Shown in pieces: positions 33,087-41,526 of a DNA stretch of 64,000 bases. The DNA is taken from positions 218,336-282,335 of the forward strand of contig NZ_LMEV01000015.1 in NCBI RefSeq assembly GCF_001426505.1, read 5' to 3'. How positions within the stretch are numbered: the first letter of the stretch is position 1; every line of letters starts with the position of its first letter. This DNA is from Variovorax sp. Root473. GTDB taxonomy: Bacteria > Pseudomonadota > Gammaproteobacteria > Burkholderiales > Burkholderiaceae_C. A program made the translations under genes and the position numbers. The notes below the pieces were generated by a model, which was not told where the DNA came from, did not search any database, and worked only from the letters and a program-made list of their open reading frames with translations.

Positions 33087-34115
33087 TTACTTGCAGGCCG
33101 CCGGTGCGTTCGCACCCGAGACGCCCTTGCAGAGCTCGTCCTTCTTGATCCAGCCGGCCTTCACGACCACGTCGAGGTTGTCGCGCGTGATGGGCACGGG
33201 TGTGAGCAGGCGCGAGGAGAGCGCGACCTTCTTCGGGCCCGAGTTCCACTGTGCGGCCTTCTCGACCGGCTTGCCCTGCGACAGTGCGATGGCGGCGGAG
33301 GCGGCCTCGCGGCCGAGCTCGCGCGAGTCCTTGAAGATGGTGGCCGTCTGCGTGCCGAGCGCGATGCGGTTCAGCGCGGCAAAGTCGGCGTCCTGGCCCG
33401 ACACCGGAATGCCGCGCAGGCCCTTGGCCGTGAGCGCCGCCACCGCGCCGCCCGCCGTGCCGTCGTTGGCCGCCACCACCGCGTCGACCTTGTTGCCGTT
33501 CTTGGTGAGGATCTGCTCCATGTTCTTCTGCGCGACCTCGGGCTTCCAGCCTTCGGTGTACTCATCGCCGACGATCTTGATGTCGCCCTTCTTGATCGAA
33601 GGCTCGAGCACCTCCTGCTGTCCCGCGCGGAGGAAGTCGGCGTTGGGGTCGCTCGGCGAGCCCTTGATGATCACGTAGTTGCCCTTGGGCTTGACCTTGA
33701 GCACCTCGCGCGCCTCCATGCGCCCGACCTCGACGTTGTCGAAGGTGATGTAGAACACGCCGGGCGCCTCGATGAGACGGTCGTATGCCACCACCGGCAC
33801 CTTCTGCCGCGTGGCCTTGGTCACGGCGGGCAGGATCGCGTCCTTGTCCATCGCCAGCACGATGAGCGCCTTCGCGCCCTTGGACATCAGGCCCTCGATG
33901 TCGCCCAGCTGCTTCTCGGGCGAGCCACCCGCGTCGGCGCTGATGTACTTCGCGCCGAGTTTTTCGAGCTGCGCCTTGATCGCGGCCTCGTCGGTCTTCC
34001 AGCGCTCCTCCTGGAAGTTGGACCAGCTCACGCCGACCACGGTCTGCGCCATGGCGCCCACGGCCGTGAGACCGAAAGCCAAGGCGGCCAGGGTGTGTTT
34101 CGTTGTCAGTTGCAT
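33087..34115 (-). CDS. xylF: D-xylose-type ABC transporter substrate-binding protein
   Basis: A 342-residue periplasmic sugar receptor. The signal peptide ends near GAMA (residue 23), and [20 protein letters not shown] opens the type I binding fold just as in Xyl[21 protein letters not shown] and [18 protein letters not shown], with the ligand-contacting Asn and Asp, follow. It is the first gene of the operon; GGAGAG precedes the ATG. The operator-like repeat at 34163-34189 is about 50 bases upstream, so expression should be induced by xylose through the ROK repressor. Confidence 0.92.
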   Translation of the reverse strand: MQLTTKHTLAALAFGLTAVGAMAQTVVGVSWSNFQEERWKTDEAAIKAQLEKLGAKYISADAGGSPEKQLGDIEGLMSKGAKALIVLAMDKDAILPAVTKATRQKVPVVAYDRLIEAPGVFYITFDNVEVGRMEAREVLKVKPKGNYVIIKGSPSDPNADFLRAGQQEVLEPSIKKGDIKIVGDEYTEGWKPEVAQKNMEQILTKNGNKVDAVVAANDGTAGGAVAALTAKGLRGIPVSGQDADFAALNRIALGTQTATIFKDSRELGREAASAAIALSQGKPVEKAAQWNSGPKKVALSSRLLTPVPITRDNLDVVVKAGWIKKDELCKGVSGANAPAACK

Positions 34116-34162
34116 GGGTGTCTCTCCAGAACGGTGTGCCGAGCGTGTGCTGGCGTGCCGGG

Positions 34163-34189
34163 TAGTTAGTTTGAGTGGCGAACTAACTA
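34163..34189 (-). promoter_or_regulatory. XylR-type operator upstream of the xylose importer operon
   Basis: Perfect 9-base arms TAGTTAGTT and AACTAACTA separated by nine bases. The half-site (A)GTTAGTTTG is the one known for ROK-type XylR operators in Bacillus. The repeat is in the promoter region of the xylF gene, whose operon encodes a ROK repressor as its last gene. Repression by XylR with relief by xylose is the natural inference. Confidence 0.75.
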
Positions 34190-34285
34190 TCCCATTCCCG
34201 TTGCGCGATGGGCACCCGGGAATTCCCGAGCGGAAAAAAGCCCACGCACGCGGGATCCGGCGGCTATCCGCATGCAACGGAAAAC

Positions 34286-34312
34286 CCCTGGAGACAGTTG
34301 CTGTCTCCAGGG
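34286..34312. other. Perfect 12-base inverted repeat
   Basis: CCCTGGAGACAG, loop TTG, CTGTCTCCAGGG. It lies in the 286-base spacer between the divergent xylF and dehydrogenase E1 genes. On the minus strand it is followed by GTTTT, a weak terminator tail, but no minus-strand gene reads into it. It could be an operator for the plus-strand promoter about 40 bases downstream. Confidence 0.6.
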
Positions 34313-34352
34313 AAGAGCGAAGGGTTAGCCCGGTACGTCGAATCCATCTCGC

Positions 34353-34381
34353 TTGATACGATTTTTCTCAAAGCGTCGAAT
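34353..34381 (+). promoter_or_regulatory. Candidate sigma-70 promoter of the E1 operon
   Basis: TTGATA (34353-34358), a 17-base spacer and TCGAAT (34376-34381). It would start transcription near 34388, just before the ribosome binding site GGAG and the ATG at 34402. Confidence 0.45.
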
Positions 34382-34401
34382 CCTCCGGCGTTGGAGACAA
34401 G

Positions 34402-35424
34402 ATGGACCCGAGCAATTCACCCAGCGCTGGCGAGGCGCTGTACCGCGTCATGGTGCGCATCCGCGCCTTCGAGAATGCCGCCGAAACCGCCAGCCAGGGC
34501 GGCGTCAGCGCCTACGGCCAGCAGGCGGGCGGGGCCGCCAAGGTGCGCGGGCCGCTGCACCTGTCGACCGGGCAGGAGGCCGTGCCGGCGGGCGTGTGCG
34601 CGCATCTGCGCACGAGCGACTACCTCACCTCCACGCACCGCGGCCACGGCCATACGCTGGCCAAGGGCGCGGACCTCACGCGGATGATGTGCGAGCTGTT
34701 CGGCAAGGCCACGGGCTTCAACGGCGGCAAGGGCGGCTCGATGCACATCGCGGACTTCTCGGTCGGCATGCTCGGCGCCAACGGCGTGGTGGCGGCGGGC
34801 TTGCCGATTGCCGTCGGTGCGGCGCATGCGCAGAAGCTCCTGCAGCAAGGCGACGACCTCACGGTCTGCTTCTTTGGCGACGGCGCGATCAACCGCGGCC
34901 CGTTCCTCGAAGCGCTCAACTGGGCCCGCGTGTACGACCTGCCCGTGCTCTTCGTCTGCGAAGACAACCGCTGGAGCGCGACCACCGCGAGCGGCCCGAT
35001 GACGGCGGGCGACGGCGCCTCGGCGCGCGCCGCGTCGATGGACATCGCGGCCACGCAGGTCGACGGCAACGACGTGTTCGCGGTGCATGAAGCCGCGGCG
35101 CGCCTGGTGGCCGAGGTGCGCAGCGGCGCGGGGCCGCGCCTGCTGCACGCGCTCACCTACCGCGTGAAGGGCCATGTGTCGGTCGACCTCGCGGCGTATC
35201 GCGACCCGGCCGAGCTGGCCGCCGCGCTGGAGACCGACCCGATCGCGCACGCGCGCGGTCACCTGCTCGACACCGGCGTGCCCGCCGCGACGCTCGACGC
35301 CATCGAGAACGCCGCGCGCGACGAGGTGGACACCGCCCTCGCCGTGGCCGATGCAGCGCCCTGGCCCGAAGCCAGCGCCGCCTTCACCGACGTGCAGACC
35401 ACGGGAGCAGGCCAATGGCTGTGA
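34402..35424 (+). CDS. Thiamine diphosphate-dependent dehydrogenase E1, alpha subunit (AcoA-like)
   Basis: A 340-residue E1 alpha subunit of the 2-oxoacid/acetoin dehydrogenase type. The thiamine diphosphate motif begins with GDG at residues 159-161 (FFGDGAINRGPFLEALNWA) and ends in CEDN, and STHRGHGHTLAKGAD and GKGGSMHI are conserved in AcoA and PdhA. It pairs with the beta subunit, whose start overlaps its end by ten bases. No E2 or E3 gene lies downstream, so the substrate, acetoin, pyruvate or a branched oxoacid, is open. GGAGACAAG precedes the ATG. Confidence 0.87.
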   Translation: MDPSNSPSAGEALYRVMVRIRAFENAAETASQGGVSAYGQQAGGAAKVRGPLHLSTGQEAVPAGVCAHLRTSDYLTSTHRGHGHTLAKGADLTRMMCELFGKATGFNGGKGGSMHIADFSVGMLGANGVVAAGLPIAVGAAHAQKLLQQGDDLTVCFFGDGAINRGPFLEALNWARVYDLPVLFVCEDNRWSATTASGPMTAGDGASARAASMDIAATQVDGNDVFAVHEAAARLVAEVRSGAGPRLLHALTYRVKGHVSVDLAAYRDPAELAAALETDPIAHARGHLLDTGVPAATLDAIENAARDEVDTALAVADAAPWPEASAAFTDVQTTGAGQWL

Positions 35425-36377
35425 CGACGCTGAGTTATTCCGAAGCCGCCGTGCGCGCGCTGCAGCAGGAGATGGACGCCGACCCGCGCGTGGTCGTGCT
35501 CGGCGAGGACGTGGGCCGCGGCGGCATCTTCGGCCAGTACAAGGGACTGCAGCAGCAGTACGGCGCCGGGCGCGTGATCGACACGCCGATCAGCGAGGCC
35601 GCGATCATGGGCGCCGGCGTGGGCATGGCGCTCGCGGGGCTGCGTCCCGTGGTCGAGATGCGCGTGGTCGACTTCGCGCTGTGCGGCATGGACGAGCTGG
35701 TGAACCAGGCCGCGAAGAACCGCTTCATGTTCGGCGGCCAGGGCCGCGTGCCGCTCGTGGCGCGCATGCCGGGCGGCATCTGGGACGCGTCGGCGGCGCA
35801 GCATTCGCAGTCGCTCGAGGCCTGGTTCGCACACCTGCCGGGCGTGGTGGTGGTGAGCCCGTCGACGCCGCAGGACAACCACGGCCTGCTGCGCGCGGCG
35901 CTGCAATGCGGCGACCCGGTGGTCTACATCGAGCACAAGACGTTGTGGGGCGTGCGCGGCGAGGTGGACGAGACGCTGGTCGTGCCGCTGGGCAAGGCGG
36001 CGCGCGTGCGCGAGGGCAACGCGCTCACGCTCGTGAGCTGGAGCAAGCAGATGCAGCCTTGCGCCGCGGCCTGCGACGCGCTGGCGGCCGAGGGCATCGC
36101 GGTCGACCTGATCGACCTGCGCACGCTGTGGCCGTGGGACCGCGAGACGGTGTTGTCATCGTGCGCGCGCACGGGGCGATTGCTGGTCGTGCATGAAGCG
36201 GTGCAGGCCGCAGGCTTCGGCGCCGAGATCGCCGCGAGCGCCGCCGAGGCCACGGGCTGCCGCGTCGCGCGGCTGGGCGCGCCGCGCATTCCGGTCGGCT
36301 ATGCACCGGTGCTGGAGGCGCAGTCGCGCGTGGGTGTCGATGCGATCGTGGCGGCGGCGAAGAAGCTGGCGGGCTGA
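35415..36377 (+). CDS. Thiamine diphosphate-dependent dehydrogenase E1, beta subunit (AcoB-like)
   Basis: A 320-residue E1 beta subunit, mate of the alpha subunit. VVVLGEDVGRGGIFGQYKGL is the opening motif, DTPISEAAIMGAGVGMALAG carries the catalytic glutamate that activates thiamine, and VDLIDLRTLWPWD with VHEAVQAAGFGAEIAA is the C-terminal dimerisation part. It overlaps the alpha gene, so the two are made in equal amounts. The next gene is a MarR regulator, not an E2 acyltransferase, which sets it apart from complete aco or pdh operons. Confidence 0.88.
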   Translation: MAVTTLSYSEAAVRALQQEMDADPRVVVLGEDVGRGGIFGQYKGLQQQYGAGRVIDTPISEAAIMGAGVGMALAGLRPVVEMRVVDFALCGMDELVNQAAKNRFMFGGQGRVPLVARMPGGIWDASAAQHSQSLEAWFAHLPGVVVVSPSTPQDNHGLLRAALQCGDPVVYIEHKTLWGVRGEVDETLVVPLGKAARVREGNALTLVSWSKQMQPCAAACDALAAEGIAVDLIDLRTLWPWDRETVLSSCARTGRLLVVHEAVQAAGFGAEIAASAAEATGCRVARLGAPRIPVGYAPVLEAQSRVGVDAIVAAAKKLAG

Positions 36378-36398
36378 CACCCCCCAACCCGGACGGCC

Positions 36399-36848
36399 AT
36401 GGACCCGCTCTTCTTCAAGCTGGTGCGGGTGGTCAACCTCACGGCGCGGCCGTTCCATGAGCGCGTGGGGCGCGAGCACCAGCTCACGCTGAACGAGTGG
36501 CGCACGCTGGCCGTGCTCGCCACGCAGCCGGGGCTCACGGGCGCGCAGGTGGCCGATCTCACCGGCCTGGACAAGATGGCCGTGAGCCGCGCGCTGGCGG
36601 GGCTGAAGCGCCACAAGCGCATGCAGCGCCGCGGCGACCCGACCGACCAGCGCTGCAGCCGGCTCTACCTCACGGCCGCCGGCAAGGCGCTGCACGCGAC
36701 GGTCGGCGCGCTCGGGCGGCAGCGCGAGGCCGAGCTGTTCGCGGGCGTCGATGCGAACGAGCTGGCCCGGCTGAGCGACACGCTCGACACGCTGATCCGC
36801 GCCGTCGAGCGCGCACCCGACAACAGCGCAACCGATCAGACCGTGTAG
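36399..36848 (+). CDS. MarR-family transcriptional regulator
   Basis: A 149-residue MarR-type dimeric repressor. LNEWRTLAVLATQPGLTGAQ and LDKMAVSRALAGLKRHKRMQ form the winged helix-turn-helix, with the wing around RRGDPTDQRCSRLYLT. It starts 21 bases after the E1 beta stop, so it may be in that operon and regulate it, although no ribosome binding site is obvious. Its last 13 bases overlap the end of the convergent SDR gene. Confidence 0.85.
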   Translation: MDPLFFKLVRVVNLTARPFHERVGREHQLTLNEWRTLAVLATQPGLTGAQVADLTGLDKMAVSRALAGLKRHKRMQRRGDPTDQRCSRLYLTAAGKALHATVGALGRQREAELFAGVDANELARLSDTLDTLIRAVERAPDNSATDQTV

Positions 36849-37612
36849 CCGCCGTCCACGCTCAGGTTGGCGCCGGTGACGAAGCCGCCATCGGGGCCCA
36901 CGAGGTACGCGACCATGCCGGCGATTTCTTCGGCGCGGCCGTGGCGCGGCAGCACCATCACGTCGTGCATCGACGACGCGCGTGGGCCGGTGGCGGGGTT
37001 CATGGCGGTGTCGATGGGGCCGGGCTGCACGTTGTTCACCGTGATGCCGCGCGGGCCGAGGTCACGCGCCAGGCCGCGCGTGAGGCCGACGATGGCGGCC
37101 TTGCTCATCGCGTAGACGCTGGCGCCCGCGTCGAACACGCGCTCGGCGTTGACGCTGCCGATGTTGACGATGCGACCCGTGCCGTCGCCCATGTGGCGCG
37201 CGGCGGCCTGGACGGCCACGAAGGTGGCGCGCACGTTGACGTCGATGGTGCGGTCGAAGTCGTCGAGCGAGAAGGTGTCGAGGTCGCCGCCGAGGTACAC
37301 GCCGGCGTTGTTCACGAGGATGTCGAGGCGCTCGAAGGCGCGTGCGCCCTGCGCAATGGCGGCCGTCAGCGCGGCGGCGTCGCCCGCGTCGGCGCGGATG
37401 GCGAGTGCGCGGCCGCCGGCGGCCTGGATCTCGCCGGCGAGCTTGTCGGCCTCGGCCTGCGCGCTGACGTAGGTGAAGGCCACGGCCGCGCCGTCGCGCG
37501 CCAGCCGGCGCACGATGGCGGCGCCGATGCCGCGCGAACCGCCGGTGACGAAGGCGACCTTGCCGGCCAGAACAGGGGAGGAAGACGAAGAAGACACAGA
37601 GGTGGAAGCCAT
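36836..37612 (-). CDS. SDR family oxidoreductase (FabG-like)
   Basis: A 258-residue short-chain dehydrogenase. The cofactor motif TGGSRGIG is at residues 23-30 after a Ser-rich lead, NNAG follows in ILVNNAGVYLG, and the catalytic set is IGSVN and YAMSK. The C-terminus (FVTGANLSVDGGYTV) is that of classical FabG-like enzymes. The substrate is unknown; such SDRs next to a divergent LysR gene often reduce quinones or ketones, and this LysR subtype commonly controls a neighbouring reductase. The divergent spacer to 37735 contains a LysR-like palindrome. Confidence 0.87.
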   Translation of the reverse strand: MASTSVSSSSSSPVLAGKVAFVTGGSRGIGAAIVRRLARDGAAVAFTYVSAQAEADKLAGEIQAAGGRALAIRADAGDAAALTAAIAQGARAFERLDILVNNAGVYLGGDLDTFSLDDFDRTIDVNVRATFVAVQAAARHMGDGTGRIVNIGSVNAERVFDAGASVYAMSKAAIVGLTRGLARDLGPRGITVNNVQPGPIDTAMNPATGPRASSMHDVMVLPRHGRAEEIAGMVAYLVGPDGGFVTGANLSVDGGYTV

Positions 37613-37696
37613 GATTTTTCCGATCAGTTGAGGAGGAAGGCCTTCAGTGTCGGAATTCCATTGCCTCTGCGGTAGCCATCAATGAGCCCGATCAGA

Positions 37697-37713
37697 TTCA
37701 ACCAAAAGTTGAA
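37697..37713. promoter_or_regulatory. LysR-type dyad between SDR and LysR genes
   Basis: TTCAACCAAAAGTTGAA: 6-base arms around CAAAA, which also fits the T-N11-A rule for LysR sites. It is 22 bases before the LysR ATG within an AT-richer divergent spacer. Confidence 0.5.
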
Positions 37714-37734
37714 GATGAACGACAAAATGACGGC

Positions 37735-38664
37735 ATGGAACCGCTCAATCACCTTGAATCCTTCGTGCAGAGCGCCGAGGGCGGCAGCTTTTCCGCGGCC
37801 GCGCGGCGACTGGGGCTGACGCCTGCGGCGGTCAGCAAGAGCGTGGCACGGCTGGAGGCGCGGCTGGGCGTGCGGCTGTTCCAGCGCAGCACGCGGCGGC
37901 TCACGCTGACCGAGGCCGGCGAGCGTTTCCTGGCGCAGGTCGGCGGCGCGCTGGCCACGCTGCAGGACGCGGTGGCCGGCCTCGCGCAGGACGACGGCCA
38001 GCCGTCGGGCACGCTCAAGGTGAGCATGGGCCAGGCCTTCGGGCGCGAGCATGTGCTGCCGTTCATGGGCGACTTTCTGGCCCGCTATCCGGGCATCGTG
38101 CCCGACTGGCATTTCGACAACCAGCAGGTCGACCTGATCGGCGAGGGCTTCGACGCGGCCATCGGCGGCGGCATCGCGCTGTCGCCCGGCGTGGTGGCGC
38201 GCGAGCTCGCACGCATCCACGTGGTCGCGGTGGCGGCGCCGGCCTATCTGGCGGGGCGCGCGCTGCCCGCGCACCCGGGCGAGCTGGCGCGCTTCGACGT
38301 GCTGCTGCGCCGCTCCTCGCCCACGGGCCGGCTGCGGCCCTGGACGCTGCGGCATGCGAGCGGCGAGGAAACCATCGTCGATTTGCCGCCGCGCCCGCGC
38401 GCGATCTTCAACGACCCCGAAGCGATCGCGCAGGCGGCACTCTTGGGGCTCGGCGTCGCGATGCTGCCGATGCCTTTCGTGGAACGCGGCCTGCGCAGCG
38501 GCGCGCTGGTGCGGCTGCTGCCCGAGTGGTACCAGGATTCGGGCGCCGTGTGGATCTACTACCCGAGCAAGAAGTTGCTGCCGCCCAAGACGCGGGTGTT
38601 CGTCGACTTCGTGCTGGCGCGCTTTCGCGAGGCGCGTTTCTCGCAGCGGATGCAGGTGGGCTGA
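37735..38664 (+). CDS. LysR-family transcriptional regulator
   Basis: A 309-residue LysR-type regulator. The N-terminal HTH ([20 protein letters not shown], then [20 protein letters not shown]) is followed by the linker helix and an effector domain ([40 protein letters not shown]). The pattern is that of the subgroup that regulates divergent oxidoreductases. It is divergent from the SDR gene, with a palindrome in the spacer. It ends 71 bases before the next Bug receptor gene. Confidence 0.9.
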   Translation: MEPLNHLESFVQSAEGGSFSAAARRLGLTPAAVSKSVARLEARLGVRLFQRSTRRLTLTEAGERFLAQVGGALATLQDAVAGLAQDDGQPSGTLKVSMGQAFGREHVLPFMGDFLARYPGIVPDWHFDNQQVDLIGEGFDAAIGGGIALSPGVVARELARIHVVAVAAPAYLAGRALPAHPGELARFDVLLRRSSPTGRLRPWTLRHASGEETIVDLPPRPRAIFNDPEAIAQAALLGLGVAMLPMPFVERGLRSGALVRLLPEWYQDSGAVWIYYPSKKLLPPKTRVFVDFVLARFREARFSQRMQVG

Positions 38665-38735
38665 GCCACATCGCCCCCAACGGGCCGGGGTTTTTACCCG
38701 CGACGCCTGCCGCGCCCGCCTGTACAAACGCGCGC

Positions 38736-39776
38736 ATGACTTCTATCTCTCGCTCTTCTTCCGCCACCTCCACTTCATCTGCCCGCCGCTTCGCGCTCGT
38801 CGCCACCGCGGCAGCCACGCTCGCGCTGCTGGGCGGCACCGCGCACGCCCAAGGCACCTGGCCGACCAAGCCGGTGCGCATCGTCGTGCCCTTTGCGGCC
38901 GGCGGCACCACCGACATCCTGGCGCGTGCCGTGGCGCCCGAACTCTCGAAGGCCTTCGGCCAGCAGTTCATCGTGGACAACCGCGCGGGCGCCGGCGGCA
39001 ACGTGGGCGCCGAAATTGTCGCGCGCGCGCCCAACGACGGCTACACGCTGCTGATGGGCACGGTGGGCACGCACGGCATCAACCGCGCGCTGTACCCCAA
39101 GCTGCCCTTCGACCCGATCAAGGATTTCGCGCCCATCACACTGGTGGCCGCCGTGCCGAACGTGATGGAGATGAACGCCGAGACGGCCAAGCGGCTGAAC
39201 ATCCGCAACGTGCAGGATTTCATCAAGTACGCCAAGGCCAACCCCGGCAAGCTGAACATGGCCTCGAGCGGCAGCGGCACCTCGATCCACCTGGCAGGCG
39301 AACTCTTCAAGAGCATGACCGGCACCTTCATGGCCCACATCCCGTACAAGGGATCGGGCCCGGCGCTGCTGGACATGGTGGGCGGCAACGCCGACGTGAT
39401 GTTCGACAACCTGCCCTCGTCGATGGCGCAGATCAAGGGCGGCAAGCTCACGGCGCTGGCCGTGACCAGTTCGCAGCGCTCGCCCGCGCTGCCCGATGTG
39501 CCGACAGTGGAAGAAGCCGGCGGCCCCGCGCTCAAGGGCTACGAGGCGAGCTCATGGTTCGGGTTGCTGGCACCGGCCGGCACCTCGCCCGAGATCGTGA
39601 ACCGCATCCAGCAGGAAGTCGCGAAGTCGCTGGGCACGCCGGCGATCAAGGAAAAGATGCTGGCCCAGGGCGCGATCCCGAGCGGCAATTCGCCGGCCGA
39701 CTTCACGAAGCTCATCGCGAGTGAGCACGTGAAGTGGGCGAAGGTCGTGAAGGAGTCGGGCGCAAAGGTGGACTGA
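38736..39776 (+). CDS. Bug-family tripartite tricarboxylate transporter substrate-binding protein
   Basis: A 346-residue periplasmic receptor, the fourth Bug protein in the window. It has a long Ser-rich signal peptide ([20 protein letters not shown], cleavage near AHAQ at about residue 39) and the family motifs [36 protein letters not shown] and [10 protein letters not shown]. The ATG at 38736 lacks a strong ribosome binding site. It may share a transcript with the LysR gene. The ligand cannot be named. Confidence 0.92.
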   Translation: MTSISRSSSATSTSSARRFALVATAAATLALLGGTAHAQGTWPTKPVRIVVPFAAGGTTDILARAVAPELSKAFGQQFIVDNRAGAGGNVGAEIVARAPNDGYTLLMGTVGTHGINRALYPKLPFDPIKDFAPITLVAAVPNVMEMNAETAKRLNIRNVQDFIKYAKANPGKLNMASSGSGTSIHLAGELFKSMTGTFMAHIPYKGSGPALLDMVGGNADVMFDNLPSSMAQIKGGKLTALAVTSSQRSPALPDVPTVEEAGGPALKGYEASSWFGLLAPAGTSPEIVNRIQQEVAKSLGTPAIKEKMLAQGAIPSGNSPADFTKLIASEHVKWAKVVKESGAKVD

Positions 39777-39794
39777 TCACGAGCCGGGGACCGC

Positions 39795-40124
39795 TCAGGT
39801 CCCCCAGGTCACGTCCTTGCTCTCGGCCTGTGAGTCCTTGAGCATGTGCAGCAGCGGCGCGGCGCGCTGGTGCAGGCCGACATGCTGCTTCTCGGCATCG
39901 GTGTCGTGGCCTTCGACCGCGTGCTCGTCGTGGTTGTGCGCGGCGGGCTTGGTGTTTTCGCGGGCCAGGGCCGCCTCGAGGGCGGCGATGGCGGCGGGAA
40001 TCTGCTCGACCGTGATGATGCCCTGCGGCGCAGCCGGCTTGCCGACGATGTCGAGCAGTTGCCGCGCATGCACCTCGAGCATCACGAAGTCAGGCGCGGC
40101 CCGGGATTTGAAGCGGTAGAGCAT
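39795..40124 (-). CDS. DUF1840 domain-containing protein
   Basis: A 109-residue cytoplasmic protein that begins MLYRFKSRAAPDFVMLEVHA, the typical opening of DUF1840 proteins found across betaproteobacteria. The middle carries a His/Asp/Glu-rich stretch (AAHNHDEHAVEGHDTDAEKQ) that might bind metal, and the end is rich in polar residues. No function is known for the family. It sits 11 bases after the stop of the cyclopropane synthase gene on the same strand, which suggests one transcript. Confidence 0.8.
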   Translation of the reverse strand: MLYRFKSRAAPDFVMLEVHARQLLDIVGKPAAPQGIITVEQIPAAIAALEAALARENTKPAAHNHDEHAVEGHDTDAEKQHVGLHQRAAPLLHMLKDSQAESKDVTWGT

Positions 40125-40135
40125 GGTGTCCTCAC

Positions 40136-41407
40136 TTATTTGTAGATGTAGTCACGGGCAAAAGGGTACACCGATTGCGCACCGCGCAAGACGCCCGCGC
40201 GCCCTACATTGCCGTCAGGCTTTGTCGACAACATCTGATGCAAGGAGATCCATCCCTGCTCGAAACTCATCGCCGAGCCCGCAAGGTACAGGCGGTAGGC
40301 GCGAAGAATGCGCTCGGCGTTCTGGCCCTGGCGCCCGCCGCTGCGGCTGAGCACCTCGCGCGCGGCATCGAGCTGTGCCTCGAGCGCATCCGACCAGGCC
40401 CACAGCGTGCGCGCGTAGTGCGGGCGCAGGCTTTCGGTATCGACCATCTCCAGCCCGGCCGCCGCGGTCTCGCGCAACACGTGCGTCACGTGCAGCAGCT
40501 CGCCGCCGGGGAAGATGTATTTCTCGATGAAGTCGCCCATGCCCGCGCCGAGCTGGCGGTAGTTCAGCTCACCCGAGGTGATGCCGTGGTTGAGCACCAG
40601 CCCGCCCGGCTTGAGCAGCGTGTGGATCTTGCGAAAGTAGGTCGGCATGTTGGCCGCGCCCACGTGCTCGAACATGCCCACCGACGAGATCTTGTCGAAA
40701 GGCTGCGCGTCGGGCAGCTCGCGGTAGTCGCGCAGCTCCACGCGCACGCGGCCCTGCAGGCCTTTTTCCTCGATGAGCCGCTGCACGTGCGCGTGCTGGT
40801 TCTTCGACAGGGTGATGCCCGTGGCGTCCACGCCGTAGTGCTCGGCCGCCCACATCAGCAACGCGCCCCAGCCCGAGCCGATGTCCAGGTAGCGCTCGCC
40901 GGGCTGCAGCATGAGCTTGCGGCAGATGTGGTCGAGCTTGGCTTCCTGCGCCTGCGCCAGCGTGAGCTCGGGCGTGCGGAAGTAGGCGCATGAATAGACG
41001 CGGCGCGGGTCCAGCCACAGCGCGTAGAAATCGTCGGAGACGTCGTAGTGGAACTCGATCTGCGCGGCGTCCTTGCGCAGCGAGTGCGAACCGCGCGACT
41101 TGGCACGGTGCTGCAGGCGGCTCCACCAGCTGGTGTCGGTCTCGGCGGGGTTGCCGGGCAACAGGCCGACGGTGGCGTCGATCAGGTCGCGCATGGCCCC
41201 CTCGATCTGCACCTTGCCCTCGACGTAGGCCTCGCCGATGGCCCCGACCTGCCGGCCGGCCAGCTTGGCCAGCACCGACCACTCCTTGAAAGCCAGCGTC
41301 ACGCGTGAACCCGCCTGGGCGACCCGGCGCCCGTCGGGCAACTCCAGTGCGATGGGCACGGGCAGCGAGGCCAGCTGCGACTCGATCTTGGGTATCAAGT
41401 GTTGCAT
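40136..41407 (-). CDS. cfa: Cyclopropane-fatty-acyl-phospholipid synthase family protein
   Basis: A 423-residue S-adenosylmethionine-dependent enzyme that adds a methylene bridge to unsaturated acyl chains of membrane phospholipids. The SAM motif [12 protein letters not shown] is at about residues 173-184, [21 protein letters not shown] comes before it, and [21 protein letters not shown] follows, all characteristic of CFA synthases. An N-terminal lipid-binding-like domain occupies the first 100 residues. The ATG at 41407 has little of a ribosome binding site; the frame is open to 41524, where the divergent promoter of the aminobenzoate operon lies. Confidence 0.88.
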   Translation of the reverse strand: MQHLIPKIESQLASLPVPIALELPDGRRVAQAGSRVTLAFKEWSVLAKLAGRQVGAIGEAYVEGKVQIEGAMRDLIDATVGLLPGNPAETDTSWWSRLQHRAKSRGSHSLRKDAAQIEFHYDVSDDFYALWLDPRRVYSCAYFRTPELTLAQAQEAKLDHICRKLMLQPGERYLDIGSGWGALLMWAAEHYGVDATGITLSKNQHAHVQRLIEEKGLQGRVRVELRDYRELPDAQPFDKISSVGMFEHVGAANMPTYFRKIHTLLKPGGLVLNHGITSGELNYRQLGAGMGDFIEKYIFPGGELLHVTHVLRETAAAGLEMVDTESLRPHYARTLWAWSDALEAQLDAAREVLSRSGGRQGQNAERILRAYRLYLAGSAMSFEQGWISLHQMLSTKPDGNVGRAGVLRGAQSVYPFARDYIYK

Positions 41408-41490
41408 GGGGCCATGGTATTGATTTTTCCAAGAGTTTGCATGACATCGCATCCGCGAGCGGGCCGAAAGCCTCTGCAGAGAAGCCCTCG

Positions 41491-41518
41491 TTGACAACAG
41501 ATTGTTTATGTCTAAACT
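41491..41518 (+). promoter_or_regulatory. Sigma-70 promoter with embedded operator, aminobenzoate-type operon
   Basis: TTGACA (41491-41496), 16 bases, TAAACT (41513-41518). The spacer and -10 contain the inverted repeat GTTTA-TGTC-TAAAC (41504-41517), a likely site for the MarR repressor encoded by the second gene. Transcription would start near 41525, two bases before the ATG at 41527, and there is no Shine-Dalgarno sequence, so the mRNA should be leaderless. Confidence 0.65.
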
Positions 41519-41526
41519 ATTCAACC

